64,000 nt of DNA from Paludibacteraceae bacterium (lineage in GTDB: Bacteria; Bacteroidota; Bacteroidia; Bacteroidales; Paludibacteraceae). The stretch lies in NCBI GenBank assembly GCA_017443145.1, contig JAFSPA010000006.1, forward strand, positions 124,001-188,000, written 5' to 3'. Numbering within the stretch: position 1 is the stretch's first letter; each line of letters begins with the position of its first letter. Both the position numbers and the translations under genes were made by a program. The notes beneath the pieces were generated by a model. That model was not told where the DNA came from, did not search any database, and saw nothing but the letters and a program-made list of their open reading frames with translations. Positions 1 through 10,600 of the stretch are shown here, piece by piece.

Positions 1-1035
1 ATCTACAAAGCTCGCCTTCAGGCGCTGCCTTTTATTGTGGAGATGCCGTATAACTCGGTAGTGCGGGCGTTTATTCTGCGCTATATTCAGCGCAGCCCGA
101 AGCAGTTAGCCCGTATTCAGCGCAAGGCAGCGTACTACTTCCCTATTTTCTACGATGCTTTAGGTCGTAATGGTCTGCCGTATGAGCTGTGCTACCTACC
201 CGTTATTGAGTCGGCCCTTAACCCGCAAGCCCATTCGCGCGCAGGTGCGGCAGGACTATGGCAGTTCATGCCTTCGACCGGTCGTCTGTACGGACTGGAG
301 ATTAACTCGTTAGTGGACGAGCGCATGGACCCGATCAAGTCTACAGAAGCCGCATGCGTCTTCCTCAAGTCGCTGTATAATATGTTCGGAGACTGGACGC
401 TTGCACTCGCCGCCTATAACTGCGGACCGGGTAACGTGAATAAGGCTATTCACCGCGCGGACGGTAAGAAAGACTTCTGGTCGATCTATCCTTTCCTGCC
501 GGCAGAGACTCGCGGCTATGTGCCCATCTTCATTGCGGCGGCCTACTCGATTAACTACGCCGACTTACACGGTATATGTCCCGAGGCGATAGAGATGTCG
601 GAACAGACGGACACTATCCAGACCAACGTACGGCAACACCTGCTGCAGATTAGCGAGATTCTCGGTATCGAGTTAGACGAACTCCGTCGTCTCAATCCGC
701 AATATGCGAAAGATGTTATCCCTGGTGGTAAGACGTACTCGCTGTGCCTGCCTTCCGACCGCGTGACCGATTATATTGACCAGCAGGAGGTTATTCTCGG
801 CTACCGTGCCGACGAACTGATTAATAACCGTCGAGCAGAGATTGACCTGGCACAACAGACGAGCCTGAGCGGAGGATATTCCGTGAACGGAGTGACCTAC
901 TATAAGATTAAGAACGGCGATACACTGGGCGGTATAGCGCAGAAATTCCACTGCACAGTCAGCCAGATTAAGCAATGGAACGGCCTTAAGTCCGATAATA
1001 TCCGTGCAGGCAGTACCCTCAAAATTAAGAAATAA
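1..1035 (+). CDS. LysM-containing lytic transglycosylase, MltD-like (5' end outside window)
   Basis: Murein lytic transglycosylase expected to cleave glycan strands in the periplasm. The frame is open from base 1, and a GTG at 37 is only the first start-like codon. Residues before it (ALPFIVEMPYN) match the family's inner sequence, so the true start and signal peptide lie upstream. The SLT domain shows the catalytic Glu in LPVIESALNP, then GLWQFMPSTGRLYGL and AYNCGPGNV. Two LysM-like segments follow: a weak one (about residues 200-245 of the visible part) and a clear C-terminal one (YKIKNGDTLGGIAQKF). The stop overlaps the next ATG (TAATG), so it is coupled to the MerR gene. Family assignment is firm; MltD orthology is by architecture. 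Confidence 0.9.
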   Translation: MYKARLQALPFIVEMPYNSVVRAFILRYIQRSPKQLARIQRKAAYYFPIFYDALGRNGLPYELCYLPVIESALNPQAHSRAGAAGLWQFMPSTGRLYGLEINSLVDERMDPIKSTEAACVFLKSLYNMFGDWTLALAAYNCGPGNVNKAIHRADGKKDFWSIYPFLPAETRGYVPIFIAAAYSINYADLHGICPEAIEMSEQTDTIQTNVRQHLLQISEILGIELDELRRLNPQYAKDVIPGGKTYSLCLPSDRVTDYIDQQEVILGYRADELINNRRAEIDLAQQTSLSGGYSVNGVTYYKIKNGDTLGGIAQKFHCTVSQIKQWNGLKSDNIRAGSTLKIKK

Positions 1036-1361
1036 TGGATAACGAGTCGAAGATATACTACTCGATGCGCGAGGTACGCGATTTGACAGGCCTGACGGCG
1101 TCGAACCTGCGGTACTGGGAGGCACAGTTCAAGCAACTCAAACCACGTAAGGACGGACACGGTAACCGCTACTACACGGTGCAGGATATTGAGCTTATTA
1201 AGCAGATTAAATACATCCGCGACGAGCTCAAGATTACCCGTATCGATGCCATCAAGGCCGAACTGTCCTCAGGCTCGAAGCGAGCAGACGTCCGTCAACG
1301 CGCTACAGAGATATTAGAGCGTGTGAAAGCTGAACTACAAGAAATAAAAATACTGATATGA
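1035..1361 (+). CDS. MerR family transcriptional regulator
   Basis: A 108-residue protein with an N-terminal winged helix-turn-helix of the MerR type: YYSMREVRDLTGLTASNLRYW, then GNRYYTVQDIELIKQIKYI. Residues 70-108 form a probable helical dimerisation segment. It has no effector-binding domain, metal-binding cysteines or other sensor, so the inducer is unknown. It overlaps the transglycosylase stop by one base and shares ATGA with the following yfhO-like gene, so it lies inside an operon. Short MerR proteins like this are common in Bacteroidetes envelope operons; the target here is not known. Confidence 0.9.
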   Translation: MDNESKIYYSMREVRDLTGLTASNLRYWEAQFKQLKPRKDGHGNRYYTVQDIELIKQIKYIRDELKITRIDAIKAELSSGSKRADVRQRATEILERVKAELQEIKILI

Positions 1362-3805
1362 AGCAATTTGACTGGAAAAAACTCATACCTTACGGTGTAG
1401 CGATAATAGCGTTCCTCGCCTTCGCCCTATTATACTGCTCGCCCTTACTGCAAGGCAAGGTGTTGCACGCTGGGGACGTGATTAACTGGCAAGGTGCAGC
1501 GCACGAGGCACAGGAGTTCCAAAAAGCCGAGGGTTACTATCCGTGGTGGACGAACTCGATGTTCGGCGGTATGCCAACCTACCAGATAACGGGTCGAATG
1601 CCGTCCGGCGCTATCCGTTCGGCACTCGAGAAAATAACGCACTTCGGGTTCTCGGGGGAGTATAACGCAATCGGCATCATTATGGGTTACCTATTCGGGT
1701 TCTTCCTGATGCTGCTATGCTTCGGCATTAATCCGTGGTTAGCCATCTGCGGGGCGTTGGCGTTAACGCTCTCCACGTATTTCATGCTCATTATTCCCGC
1801 GGGACACATCACCAAGGCAGTGGGAATAGGATTTCTGGCGCCCTTTATCGGCGGCATATACGCTATCTTCCGCAAGAAATACTACCTCGGTGTTCCGCTG
1901 ACGCTCATCTATGGCTTCATCAGTATAACTATGCACCCCCAGATGACCTATTACATAGCGTTGCTGCTTGGCATAATGGCCTTGACGGAGTGTTATATTT
2001 ATATCCGCAAGAAAGACTTCAAGTGGCTCGGTATCAACATCGCCATTCTCGTTGCTTGCGCACTGCTTATCTACGGCACGAAGCTGTCGTGGTTTCAGAT
2101 GAACAACGAGTACTTGGCTGAGACGATGCGCGGTGGTCACTCCGAACTGACACAAGAAGAGCAATCCGACAAGCAACAGAAAGGTCTCGATATCGACTAC
2201 GCGACTGCTTGGTCATACGGCAAGGTGGAGACACTCAATCTCATGATTCCGAACCTGCTCGGCGGCGCAAGTGGCTATAACGTCGGCGAGAAGTCAGTCC
2301 TCTACAAAGAACTCGTCCAAGCGCGCGTACCTAAGGCAAGTGCCAAACAGTTCTGCCAGTCGGCGCCGACCTACTGGGGAGAGAAAGCCTTCACCTCCGG
2401 TCCCGTCTATGTCGGAGCAATCATCTGCTTCCTGTTTATTCTGGCACTGATTATTGTTCCCGGACCGTATAAATGGGGCCTACTGATTGCCACGATCTTC
2501 TCAATTCTACTGGCGTGGGGAAAGAACTTTATGCCTCTCACGCAGTTCTTTTACGACTACTTCCCGATGTACAATAAGTTCCGCGCTGTGGAGTCGATAC
2601 TCATCGTAGCGGAGATAACGATTCCGCTGCTTGGTTTCCTCGGTTTGCAGCAACTGCTGAGCGCAGAGGATAGGCAACCCTTACGCAAGCCTATCTACAT
2701 AGCAGCGGGTATCACGGCGGGCTTATGCCTTATCTTGGCACTGTTCGGCGGGTCGATGTTCGATTTCACCTCGTCTTACGACGCCCAGTGGAAGAGTCAA
2801 GTCGGTAACAACATCTACCAGATGATTATCGACCAGCGTGCTTCCATGCTGCAAAGCGACGCTTGGCGCTCGTTTATCTTCATCGTCTTAGCCGCCGGTT
2901 TGCTCTGCGCTTATACGTGGACGAACAAGATGAAGCCCGCCTACGTCTATGCTCTGCTGGCTGTATTGGTCCTGGCGGACATGGTGCCAGTCAACAGGCG
3001 TTTCTTTGGTAACAAGGATTTCGTATCCAAGAAAGACAACGGCCGCTACTTCACGATGCAGCCTTGGGAGGAGCAGATTCTACAAGACAAGAGTCTTGAC
3101 TACCGCGTGCTGAATCTCACAGCCAACACGTTCAACGATGCGCGCACGTCCTACCGACTCAAATCGATAGGCGGCTACTCGGCCGTCAAACTGCGCCGCT
3201 ATCAGGACCTTATCGACGCGCATATCAGCCGCAATAATATGCAGGTTCTCAATATGCTCAACACCAAGTATTTCGTTACCCGCAACGGAGTCCAACTCAA
3301 CCCGCAGGCGTTCGGTAACGCTTGGTTTGTGGACCAGACGCAGTTCGTAGCTACGCCGGACGAAGAGAGTCAGGCCCTGTGGCAACTCGACCTGCGCCAT
3401 CAAGCAGTAGCGGACCAACGCTTTGAGGCAGCGCTGTCCGGTGCCGGAGAAGCAAGTGCGAACGATGCTATTCGTCTTACGCACTACCAGCCGAACAGTC
3501 TGGACTACACCTCCGTCTTGGCTGAGCCTCGTGTGGCCGTCTTCTCGGAGATATACTACCCGTTCGATTGGCATCTGTACTGCGACGGAGAGGAGCTCCC
3601 TCTTGCACGTGCTAACTACACGCTCCGCGCAGCCCTAATCCCCGCAGGCGAACACGCGCTACATATGGAGTTCACCCCCAGCGCCCTCAAGACAGACAAA
3701 TGGAGCTTCGCCCTTGTCATAATCATGCTGCTCATCAGCCTCGGACTGTTAACGTATCCTTTATATAGCCACCGTCTATGCAAAAGTTCATCGACAAACT
3801 GCTAA
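1358..3805 (+). CDS. YfhO family polytopic membrane protein
   Basis: An 815-residue protein of the YfhO family (PF09586): many hydrophobic segments over residues 1-580, a hydrophilic C-terminal portion (about 590-785), and a last transmembrane segment near 785-805. The N-terminal block, with LLQGKVLHAGDVINWQG followed by WWTNSMFGGMPTYQ, is typical of the Bacteroidetes branch. Family members are thought to be GT-C-like glycosyltransferases or glycan-modifying membrane proteins; Gram-positive YfhO is linked to lipoteichoic acid glycosylation. ATG overlaps the MerR stop (ATGA), and the 3' end overlaps the GtrA gene by 28 bases. The adjacent GtrA and flavoprotein genes support a role in modifying a lipid-linked sugar, but the substrate is not visible. 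Confidence 0.85.
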   Translation: MKQFDWKKLIPYGVAIIAFLAFALLYCSPLLQGKVLHAGDVINWQGAAHEAQEFQKAEGYYPWWTNSMFGGMPTYQITGRMPSGAIRSALEKITHFGFSGEYNAIGIIMGYLFGFFLMLLCFGINPWLAICGALALTLSTYFMLIIPAGHITKAVGIGFLAPFIGGIYAIFRKKYYLGVPLTLIYGFISITMHPQMTYYIALLLGIMALTECYIYIRKKDFKWLGINIAILVACALLIYGTKLSWFQMNNEYLAETMRGGHSELTQEEQSDKQQKGLDIDYATAWSYGKVETLNLMIPNLLGGASGYNVGEKSVLYKELVQARVPKASAKQFCQSAPTYWGEKAFTSGPVYVGAIICFLFILALIIVPGPYKWGLLIATIFSILLAWGKNFMPLTQFFYDYFPMYNKFRAVESILIVAEITIPLLGFLGLQQLLSAEDRQPLRKPIYIAAGITAGLCLILALFGGSMFDFTSSYDAQWKSQVGNNIYQMIIDQRASMLQSDAWRSFIFIVLAAGLLCAYTWTNKMKPAYVYALLAVLVLADMVPVNRRFFGNKDFVSKKDNGRYFTMQPWEEQILQDKSLDYRVLNLTANTFNDARTSYRLKSIGGYSAVKLRRYQDLIDAHISRNNMQVLNMLNTKYFVTRNGVQLNPQAFGNAWFVDQTQFVATPDEESQALWQLDLRHQAVADQRFEAALSGAGEASANDAIRLTHYQPNSLDYTSVLAEPRVAVFSEIYYPFDWHLYCDGEELPLARANYTLRAALIPAGEHALHMEFTPSALKTDKWSFALVIIMLLISLGLLTYPLYSHRLCKSSSTNC

Positions 3806-4206
3806 AGTCGCAAGATACATTCTATCAACTTATCCGCTACGGATTTGTTGGAGGGTTAGCTTTTATAGCCGACTACGGCTCGCTGTACGCTCTTACGGAA
3901 TGGTTCGGCGTGCCCTATTTGGTTTCAGCGGCGGTCGCCTTCATTATCGGCCTCACCGTCAATTATATACTGAGCAACCTAATAGTCTTTTCTACTCACC
4001 GTCTCAACAACCGCTGGGTCGAGTTTATCGTTTTTGCTATTATCGGTGTCATCGGTCTTGGGCTCAACGAACTCATTATGTACTGCGCGGTTGAGCTCAT
4101 CGGGCTCCATTATATGGTTGCTAAACTTATATCCACGGCATTAGTGTTCTTCTGGAACTTCTTTGCCCGCAAAATGACATTGTTCTATAAACAACCCAAT
4201 ACATGA
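3778..4206 (+). CDS. GtrA family membrane protein
   Basis: A 142-residue protein with four hydrophobic segments and the GtrA signature (FIRYG-like [22 protein letters not shown], then [13 protein letters not shown] and FFARKMTLF). GtrA proteins are thought to help flip or present polyprenyl-linked sugars for surface glycan modification. The start is within the yfhO-like gene and the stop overlaps the next ATG (ATGA), so translation is probably coupled. Family assignment is firm; the sugar is unknown. Confidence 0.9.
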   Translation: MQKFIDKLLKSQDTFYQLIRYGFVGGLAFIADYGSLYALTEWFGVPYLVSAAVAFIIGLTVNYILSNLIVFSTHRLNNRWVEFIVFAIIGVIGLGLNELIMYCAVELIGLHYMVAKLISTALVFFWNFFARKMTLFYKQPNT

Positions 4207-5774
4207 AAACGGCTCTCATCATAGGTGCCGGACCTGCGGGCCTGACCGCAGCTACGGAATTGTTGCAACGTACCGATATTCACCCTATCGTACTCGAAGC
4301 AACATCGCAAATAGGAGGTATCTCCCAAACGGTCAACTACAAGAACAACCGAATGGACATCGGCGGTCACCGTTTCTTCTCAAAGAACGAGCGCGTCACC
4401 CAATGGTGGCAGGATTTAATGCCGATGCAAGGTTCGCCCGCTTTGGACGATATCCTGTTAGATAAGCATAAACCTCTCGCGGAAGGTGGTCCTGATCCGG
4501 AGCAGACCGATTGTGTCATGCTCAATCGCGAACGGGTATCACGTATCTTCTTCCTGCGCAAATTCTTCGACTACCCTATCTCCGTCAAGTGGGCAACTTT
4601 TGCCGGTTTAGGACTGAAGAACACCTTCCGAGCAGGGTGCGGTTATATCCATGCTGTCTTTAAGAAACTGCCGGAGACATCCCTTGAGAACTTCTACATC
4701 AATCGTTTCGGACGGCCACTATACGAGATGTTCTTCGAAGACTATACCACCAAAGTGTGGGGTGTTCATCCTTCGCAGATAGGAGCAGACTGGGGAGCTC
4801 AACGCGTCAAAGGGTTATCCATCTTCGCCCTGCTCAAAGATGTACTGACACGACCCTTTAGACGGCCAGACAAAGGGCAGAAGAACGTCGAGACATCGCT
4901 TATCGAGCAATTCGTATATCCTAAATACGGTCCCGGACAACTGTGGACACTCGCTGCAGAACGAGTCAAGTCACTCGGTGGTGAAGTACTTATGGAACAC
5001 GAAGTAGTCGGTATCCAAGTCAAAGACCATCGTATTGTTGCCGTAGAAGTAAAGACACCTCAATCCAAAGCTACGAAAACTATTCCTTGCGACTACTGCT
5101 TCTCGTCTATGCCAATCCGCGACCTGATAGCAGCTCTTCGCGGCATCACCGTGCCGGCTGACGTAGCCAAGACAGCGGACGAACTTCCTTACCGTGATTT
5201 CATCACCGTAGGCGTTCTGGCCAATAAACTGCGTATCACTAACAGCACCACCATACGTACGTGGCAGAATCGAGTGCCTGACACTTGGATTTATGTGCAG
5301 GAACGCGACGTCAAAGTGGGTCGTCTACAACTCTTCAACAACTGGTCGCCTTACATGGTCAAGGACTACCAGAACACCGTCTTCGTTGGTATGGAGTATT
5401 TCTGCAACGAGGGAGATGAGCTGTGGAATATGTCCAAAGAGGACTTTATCCAAATGGCCATCAACGAGCTGGTTAAGATTGATGTGGTGGACGCAGCGGA
5501 TGTGTTAGACGCTACTCAAGTCAAAATACGCAAGGCCTATCCCGCTTATTTCGGCTCGTACAAGAACCTACCTGCTGTTCGTGACTTCCTGGACACTATG
5601 CCAAACCTCTGGTGTATCGGACGTAACGGTCAGCACAGATACAATAACATGGACCACTCGATGCTAACAGCGATGGAGGCGGTGGATAATATCGTCGCAG
5701 GGAAAGCCGATAAGCTAAATGTCTGGAACGTGAATACAGAAACAGAGTATCATGAGCAAAAAAGCAACAACTAA
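4203..5774 (+). CDS. NAD(P)/FAD-dependent oxidoreductase, UDP-galactopyranose mutase-like
   Basis: A 523-residue flavoprotein. The N-terminal FAD-binding Rossmann motif is [14 protein letters not shown] (residues about 8-21), followed by [19 protein letters not shown] and [12 protein letters not shown], which resemble the UDP-galactopyranose mutase/protoporphyrinogen-oxidase-like amine oxidase fold. The C-terminal FAD contact is probably [15 protein letters not shown]. Enzymes of this group often sit in polysaccharide loci. The upstream GtrA gene and downstream membrane protein overlap it, consistent with sugar-nucleotide or lipid-linked sugar modification. It is longer than classic Glf (about 370-400 residues), so I do not call it glf. 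Confidence 0.85.
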   Translation: MKTALIIGAGPAGLTAATELLQRTDIHPIVLEATSQIGGISQTVNYKNNRMDIGGHRFFSKNERVTQWWQDLMPMQGSPALDDILLDKHKPLAEGGPDPEQTDCVMLNRERVSRIFFLRKFFDYPISVKWATFAGLGLKNTFRAGCGYIHAVFKKLPETSLENFYINRFGRPLYEMFFEDYTTKVWGVHPSQIGADWGAQRVKGLSIFALLKDVLTRPFRRPDKGQKNVETSLIEQFVYPKYGPGQLWTLAAERVKSLGGEVLMEHEVVGIQVKDHRIVAVEVKTPQSKATKTIPCDYCFSSMPIRDLIAALRGITVPADVAKTADELPYRDFITVGVLANKLRITNSTTIRTWQNRVPDTWIYVQERDVKVGRLQLFNNWSPYMVKDYQNTVFVGMEYFCNEGDELWNMSKEDFIQMAINELVKIDVVDAADVLDATQVKIRKAYPAYFGSYKNLPAVRDFLDTMPNLWCIGRNGQHRYNNMDHSMLTAMEAVDNIVAGKADKLNVWNVNTETEYHEQKSNN

Positions 5775-7251
5775 TCCCAAGGAGAAGAAAAATACCTATT
5801 GGTCCTTCCTCTTCCAAAAGCCACAATTAGTCGATTGGATGGCTATTATTGTGTCCTGTATTATCGGCTATATTTTTATCCACATCTGCTATCCGACTCC
5901 TGCCACGTATTCGGACGCATTTAGTTATGTAGCTGCAGCGGCATCCGATCAGTTTAGCATCTACCGCCCATTCGGCTATTCCGCTTTTCTGCAGGTCGTT
6001 CACGCCTTCTCGCACGGTCTGCAAGCTGTTATTATCGCCCAGTTCCTACTATACGCTCTGTCTCTTGGTTTGTTCTTGCTGGCTATCAAGCGCTACTACC
6101 CCATCACGCAGACTTGGGTACGCATACTCATCGAAGTAGTGGCCACACTCGCGCCTACTTGCCTATATATGCTAAACGCCTTGATGTCAGACGCACTATT
6201 CTGCTGTCTCATCCTCATCATGTTAGCGATGCTACTGGTGGTCATTTACGATAACTCCTGGCTGGCAGCAGGCGTCTATCTGGCAGCGTTCTTCGGATGC
6301 TTATTTGTGCGCTATTCCGCAATGTTCTTCCCACTCGCGTTTATACCGATACTCATCCTTGCCGGCAAACCGTTACTGCGCTGGACCACTATCGTGATAA
6401 CGTGTATCCTCTTCGCCGTCTTCTACCAGAATATATGCACCAATATGCAACACGTTATCCACCGCAAGCAGTTCTCTACCGGCTTTGACGGATGGCAACT
6501 CGCCAATAATGCAATGCATATATTACCCTATATCGAGGTCGAGCAACAACCCGATGACCGCCGTTTGCGCGACCTGCACAACTTTGTACAACCGTACTTC
6601 AACGACCTTACTATTGCAGCAACAGACAGCGGACGACACGTGACAGCCGCCTTTATCTGGCAATCCCATTTCCCCCTCAAGCAATACATGTACCGCTATA
6701 TGCAAACCACCCAGACTCCGTATCCCATCGCATGGTCACGGTTAGGTGGAGGACTCTATAGCGATTACGGTAAGTGGCTAATCCTGCACTATCCCGCTTT
6801 GTTCTGGAAATACTACTTGTCGCTGAACATCAAAGATGTGTTCTATCCCAGCACGTTTATGGAGATGTTAGCTCACTACTCCGAAGTGCCTTCGGACCAA
6901 CAAGACATGGCATCGTGGTTTGGCATGAATACCGCCGAGCCTCATCCGGCGCGGTATCCTATCTACGAACAAGGACTGAAAAATGCACTTCCTGCAATCG
7001 AGCTTACCACATGGTGTCTATTCATCGCGGCTTTAGTGTTGATTATCATCCGCCGCAAAACGGCACTTGCTACCCGTCCACAACGGTTAGCTTTCGCTCT
7101 GCTCTTTGTCTTTGGATTTGTTTATTATGGCACCACCACTTTTGCCGCACCGATAGTCATCCGTTACTGGCTACCTATGCACTCTCTCAAACTGGCCTTT
7201 GTCTGGATGGCTCTGCACGAACTTTACGGCAAGAGGTGCTTAACTACGTAA
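5752..7251 (+). CDS. polytopic membrane protein, possibly glycosyltransferase-like
   Basis: A 499-residue protein with a short charged N-terminus and about ten or more hydrophobic helices, plus a periplasmic-looking segment at about residues 235-365. The general layout resembles GT-C glycosyltransferases (family 39 or ArnT-like), but I see no clear catalytic Asp/Glu loop signature, so function is open. It overlaps the preceding flavoprotein by 23 bases and closes this plus-strand operon. Its last 28 bases overlap the 3' end of the kinase gene on the minus strand. Confidence 0.75.
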   Translation: MSKKATTNPKEKKNTYWSFLFQKPQLVDWMAIIVSCIIGYIFIHICYPTPATYSDAFSYVAAAASDQFSIYRPFGYSAFLQVVHAFSHGLQAVIIAQFLLYALSLGLFLLAIKRYYPITQTWVRILIEVVATLAPTCLYMLNALMSDALFCCLILIMLAMLLVVIYDNSWLAAGVYLAAFFGCLFVRYSAMFFPLAFIPILILAGKPLLRWTTIVITCILFAVFYQNICTNMQHVIHRKQFSTGFDGWQLANNAMHILPYIEVEQQPDDRRLRDLHNFVQPYFNDLTIAATDSGRHVTAAFIWQSHFPLKQYMYRYMQTTQTPYPIAWSRLGGGLYSDYGKWLILHYPALFWKYYLSLNIKDVFYPSTFMEMLAHYSEVPSDQQDMASWFGMNTAEPHPARYPIYEQGLKNALPAIELTTWCLFIAALVLIIIRRKTALATRPQRLAFALLFVFGFVYYGTTTFAAPIVIRYWLPMHSLKLAFVWMALHELYGKRCLTT

Positions 7252-7685
7252 TAAGGAATATCAAGCGCCTGAACTTCGCGCTCGTACCGCTCAAACAGTT
7301 CTAAACGGATAGCCGGATTCTCTCGAACAGGATCCGGTTCCCATTTTATATCGGGATAGGTGAGCAAATACGTGTCCATCGGATAATCGCGAATAGCCTT
7401 TTCGAGCCAATCCGGACACGAACCGTACTTATACTCAAACCACACTTTCGTTATAATCAGTTCCGTATCGAAGAAATAAAGCCCGTCCTGCAACCCTTGA
7501 AGGTGCTCAATCTGGTGGTGGGCGATAGAGACTACGTCGTCGTACGAATATGGTCTATCGAGTTTCTCCATATATTCACGCGCGTACTCAGGCACGTAAA
7601 CGCCGTTATACCGCTTTGCCAGATACTTCGCTAACGTGGACTTACCCGTCGACTCCGGTCCTATAATGCCTACCCGATAACCCAT
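7224..7685 (-). CDS. AAA_28 family nucleotide kinase, NadR C-terminal-like
   Basis: A 153-residue P-loop kinase. The Walker A motif is GPESTGKSTLAKYLA at residues 9-23, followed by YVPEYAREYMEKL and a DTELIITKVWFEYKYG segment, as in the ribosylnicotinamide kinase domain of NadR (PF13521). The nicotinamide-mononucleotide adenylyltransferase domain of full NadR is absent, so it would phosphorylate nicotinamide riboside or a similar nucleoside. The ATG overlaps the sprA stop by one base, indicating translational coupling to a T9SS structural gene, which is functionally unexplained. Confidence 0.85.
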   Translation of the reverse strand: MGYRVGIIGPESTGKSTLAKYLAKRYNGVYVPEYAREYMEKLDRPYSYDDVVSIAHHQIEHLQGLQDGLYFFDTELIITKVWFEYKYGSCPDWLEKAIRDYPMDTYLLTYPDIKWEPDPVRENPAIRLELFERYEREVQALDIPYYVVKHLLP

Positions 7686-10600
7686 TACCTCGTAAGCATG
7701 AGCTTAATATTGATACCCACATTATCCGCCTTAACAGGATAGGACGACGAGATCAGCGGCGTCGTACCCTGGTGGTCGTAGAAGAGCTGCAAATTAATCT
7801 TCTGCGAGAGAACATAATCTGCCGCGATCTTAATAGAGAAGACCTTATTGCCGGTCGAAGCCTGCGTGATACCCTCATCCACTTTGCGCAAGAGTGTCAT
7901 CATATTCTTGTAGCTCAAGTCCACAGACAGTTTGAGGTCGTTCGACACTTTCTTCTGCACACCCGACTTATTCTTCGCCACGAAATTGAGGTTCTTTATT
8001 GTGTATCCACCGCCAATCACGAACTCGTCCGTATGGCCTTCCGTCAGTTGCACAGAGGTCACATTGAGCGCGAGATTACGTTGCTTGCGGTACTCGAACT
8101 TAAGCGACAGCGAGTTCTTCATCGCTAAGTTCAGACCTATCAGCGGCGAGAAAGCTTCCGTGATACTTACTGACGAGATATCGTATGCCGAGGACGGAAT
8201 AGGATTATCCGTCGTCACGTCGCGAACGAAACCAATCATCTTATTGTCTCCGTCGGCCGGCACCCAGGTCGAGAACGACGAGTACGAGCCTATCGCGTAC
8301 TTACACGTATAAGCGTGCGTCAGGGTCACGGAGCGGAAGTGGTCACGCATCCAAGGCAGCCTGCCCAAACCATCGTACGTCACACTCCAGTTCGGCAATA
8401 TCTTCAGTATGCCTAAGAACGGATTAAGCGACACTTTTTCGGCACTACGTCCCGTATAAGCAGCCAGGAACGCAGGAACGAGCACATCCGCTGACTTACT
8501 CGATACTGTGCCGTTCTTGGGGGTGTACTTGCCATCAACCGAGTATATCTTACCTTGCATGAATCCGGTGGTCGGATAGCGTATTCCGTCGTACTGGGAT
8601 TGCACACGACCTCGCACCACATCGCGATTACGCAGGAACTGCTCGAACGTCGAGTTGGCGAAGTTCTCCTCCTGCGAAGCCACACGAGAGAACATCGTCC
8701 CTATCGCCACCGACGTGATATTGAACGAACCCGTCAGGTTCTCTTGCATCTGATCGTACGAATAGATGATAGACGTTGAGTTCGCATAGTACCGTTTACC
8801 GGACAACTGTATCTTCAGACCCGGAAGCGGTTCGAGGTTAATCTTAATGTCAATATCTTCCGTCATTGCACGGGCCGCAGGCTGTACCACTGCCGTGTCA
8901 CCGCTCAACCAGCCATTCGCTTTAGCTTTGTTCATGAAGTCATTCGGAATAAAGCCGAAGGCAAAATCCCAACCGGGCGCATAGATACCGTCCTGCCGCG
9001 TCTGACCCATAAAACCTATCTGCGGGTTAAAGCCAGGCACAGTCAACGAGTTCGTACGACGATACGTCACTTGTACACGCCGTATCATCGTGCCTACGTA
9101 CGCAAACATATCGCGCGTCACCTGAGCAGGATTAGAGGTATTCGGATCTTTCGTCTCTACCTTAATAGTGAGCGATGCACAGTCCGCTTTAGGAGTGATA
9201 GAAATCTTGTTCTGATCCACCACCTTATAGCTTATCGCCACACGCTTGCCCGTCGAGTCATTCGCCGTGATAGTCAGCTGGTCCGAACCGAGTCGGTGCA
9301 CTATCTCTTGCGCCACACCTTTCTCTGCCACCACGGTCTGCGTGTATGTCTTTGGACGGAACGTACGACCACGACGACTACTGCCGTATTTCTGCGTCAT
9401 CGACTTCCAGTACTTCGACTTACCGTATAATGTCTCGAAGTTAATACCTCCGTCTATCTGCCATGACTGCACAGACGATACCGTATTACCGAGGTCTCTA
9501 TCCTCCGTGGACGAGGCCGTACGAGCCCAATTATAGTTAGCGTTATACGATGCTGTCGCACTCAGTGCCTCCACATACGGGATGCGGTTAAACGGCACAT
9601 TCCACGAGGCGGTGAACACTTGTTGGTAGGTATATGGAGCACCCCACTTAGCCAGACTGCGCTGAATAGTATCTTTCCACGCCTCGTAGTAATTATTACT
9701 GAAGTGATACTCGTCAATAATCTCTTTAGTGTATGTACCTTCGTCCACCGTCGAGTTCATCGCCGTCTGGAAGGTGAATTTCATGTTCTTCGTCAAGTCG
9801 TACTTGAAGTCGAAGTTACGGTCCCAAGTGAAGTCTTTCGAGTACGTCAAGTCCATCTGCGCCGTCGGGTCCGCATTGAAGTCACGCAGTTTCATGTGTG
9901 AGAACGTGCGGTGCATATTCGTGTTGAAGCCCCAAGACTGCGGCAGATAGTACAGGTTGAACTCGCTTATCAGCTTCACCTTCTTCACCTTCTCCATGTT
10001 CTTGAACGGCTCCCACGGCTTCGGGTTGAACGAGTAAGCATACGTGAACGAACCCTTATGGTCGGTCGTTAGGTTCTTTTCTATCTCCGGCGTGTGCTCG
10101 TTCTGCTTATTGTACGAGGCCGAGATAGAGAAGTTCGCCGGGTCGTAGAACATATCTTTCTTCTTCGACTTGATATTCACCTTCAGGTTCGTTACCGAGA
10201 AGTTCGTGGACTGCGTCACCGTGTTCGACATGAGCTTGAGCGAGTCACGCTGCTCTTTGGTGTCTAAGGTCTCAAGTGCGTCCTTGAGTTTAACGTCCGT
10301 ATCGAACGGGTTATAGTCTGGCGTGGACGTGTTCGTCGAGTAGGACACATAAACCGGTATCTGCAGTTTGGCTTTCTCGGGGAATAGACGTCCTACTTCC
10401 ATCGCTGCCGAAACGGACAACTGGTAGTTATTCTCCATATTACGGCTCAGCACGTTGGACTCGATACTTCCGTAGCCTGCCGTCTCGAGTTGTCCCGCGA
10501 CATTGAGCTGTGCGATATCACTCACCGCCAGCGAGGCGTTGGCTTGTGCTGCCACACCACCCTGCTCGTTGAATTCCGACAAACGCATCTCGTTTACCCA

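Noticed and set aside
5752..7251. Calling this membrane protein ArnT or a specific GT39 enzyme.
   Set aside because: Hydrophobic pattern fits, but the catalytic loop motif was not visible.
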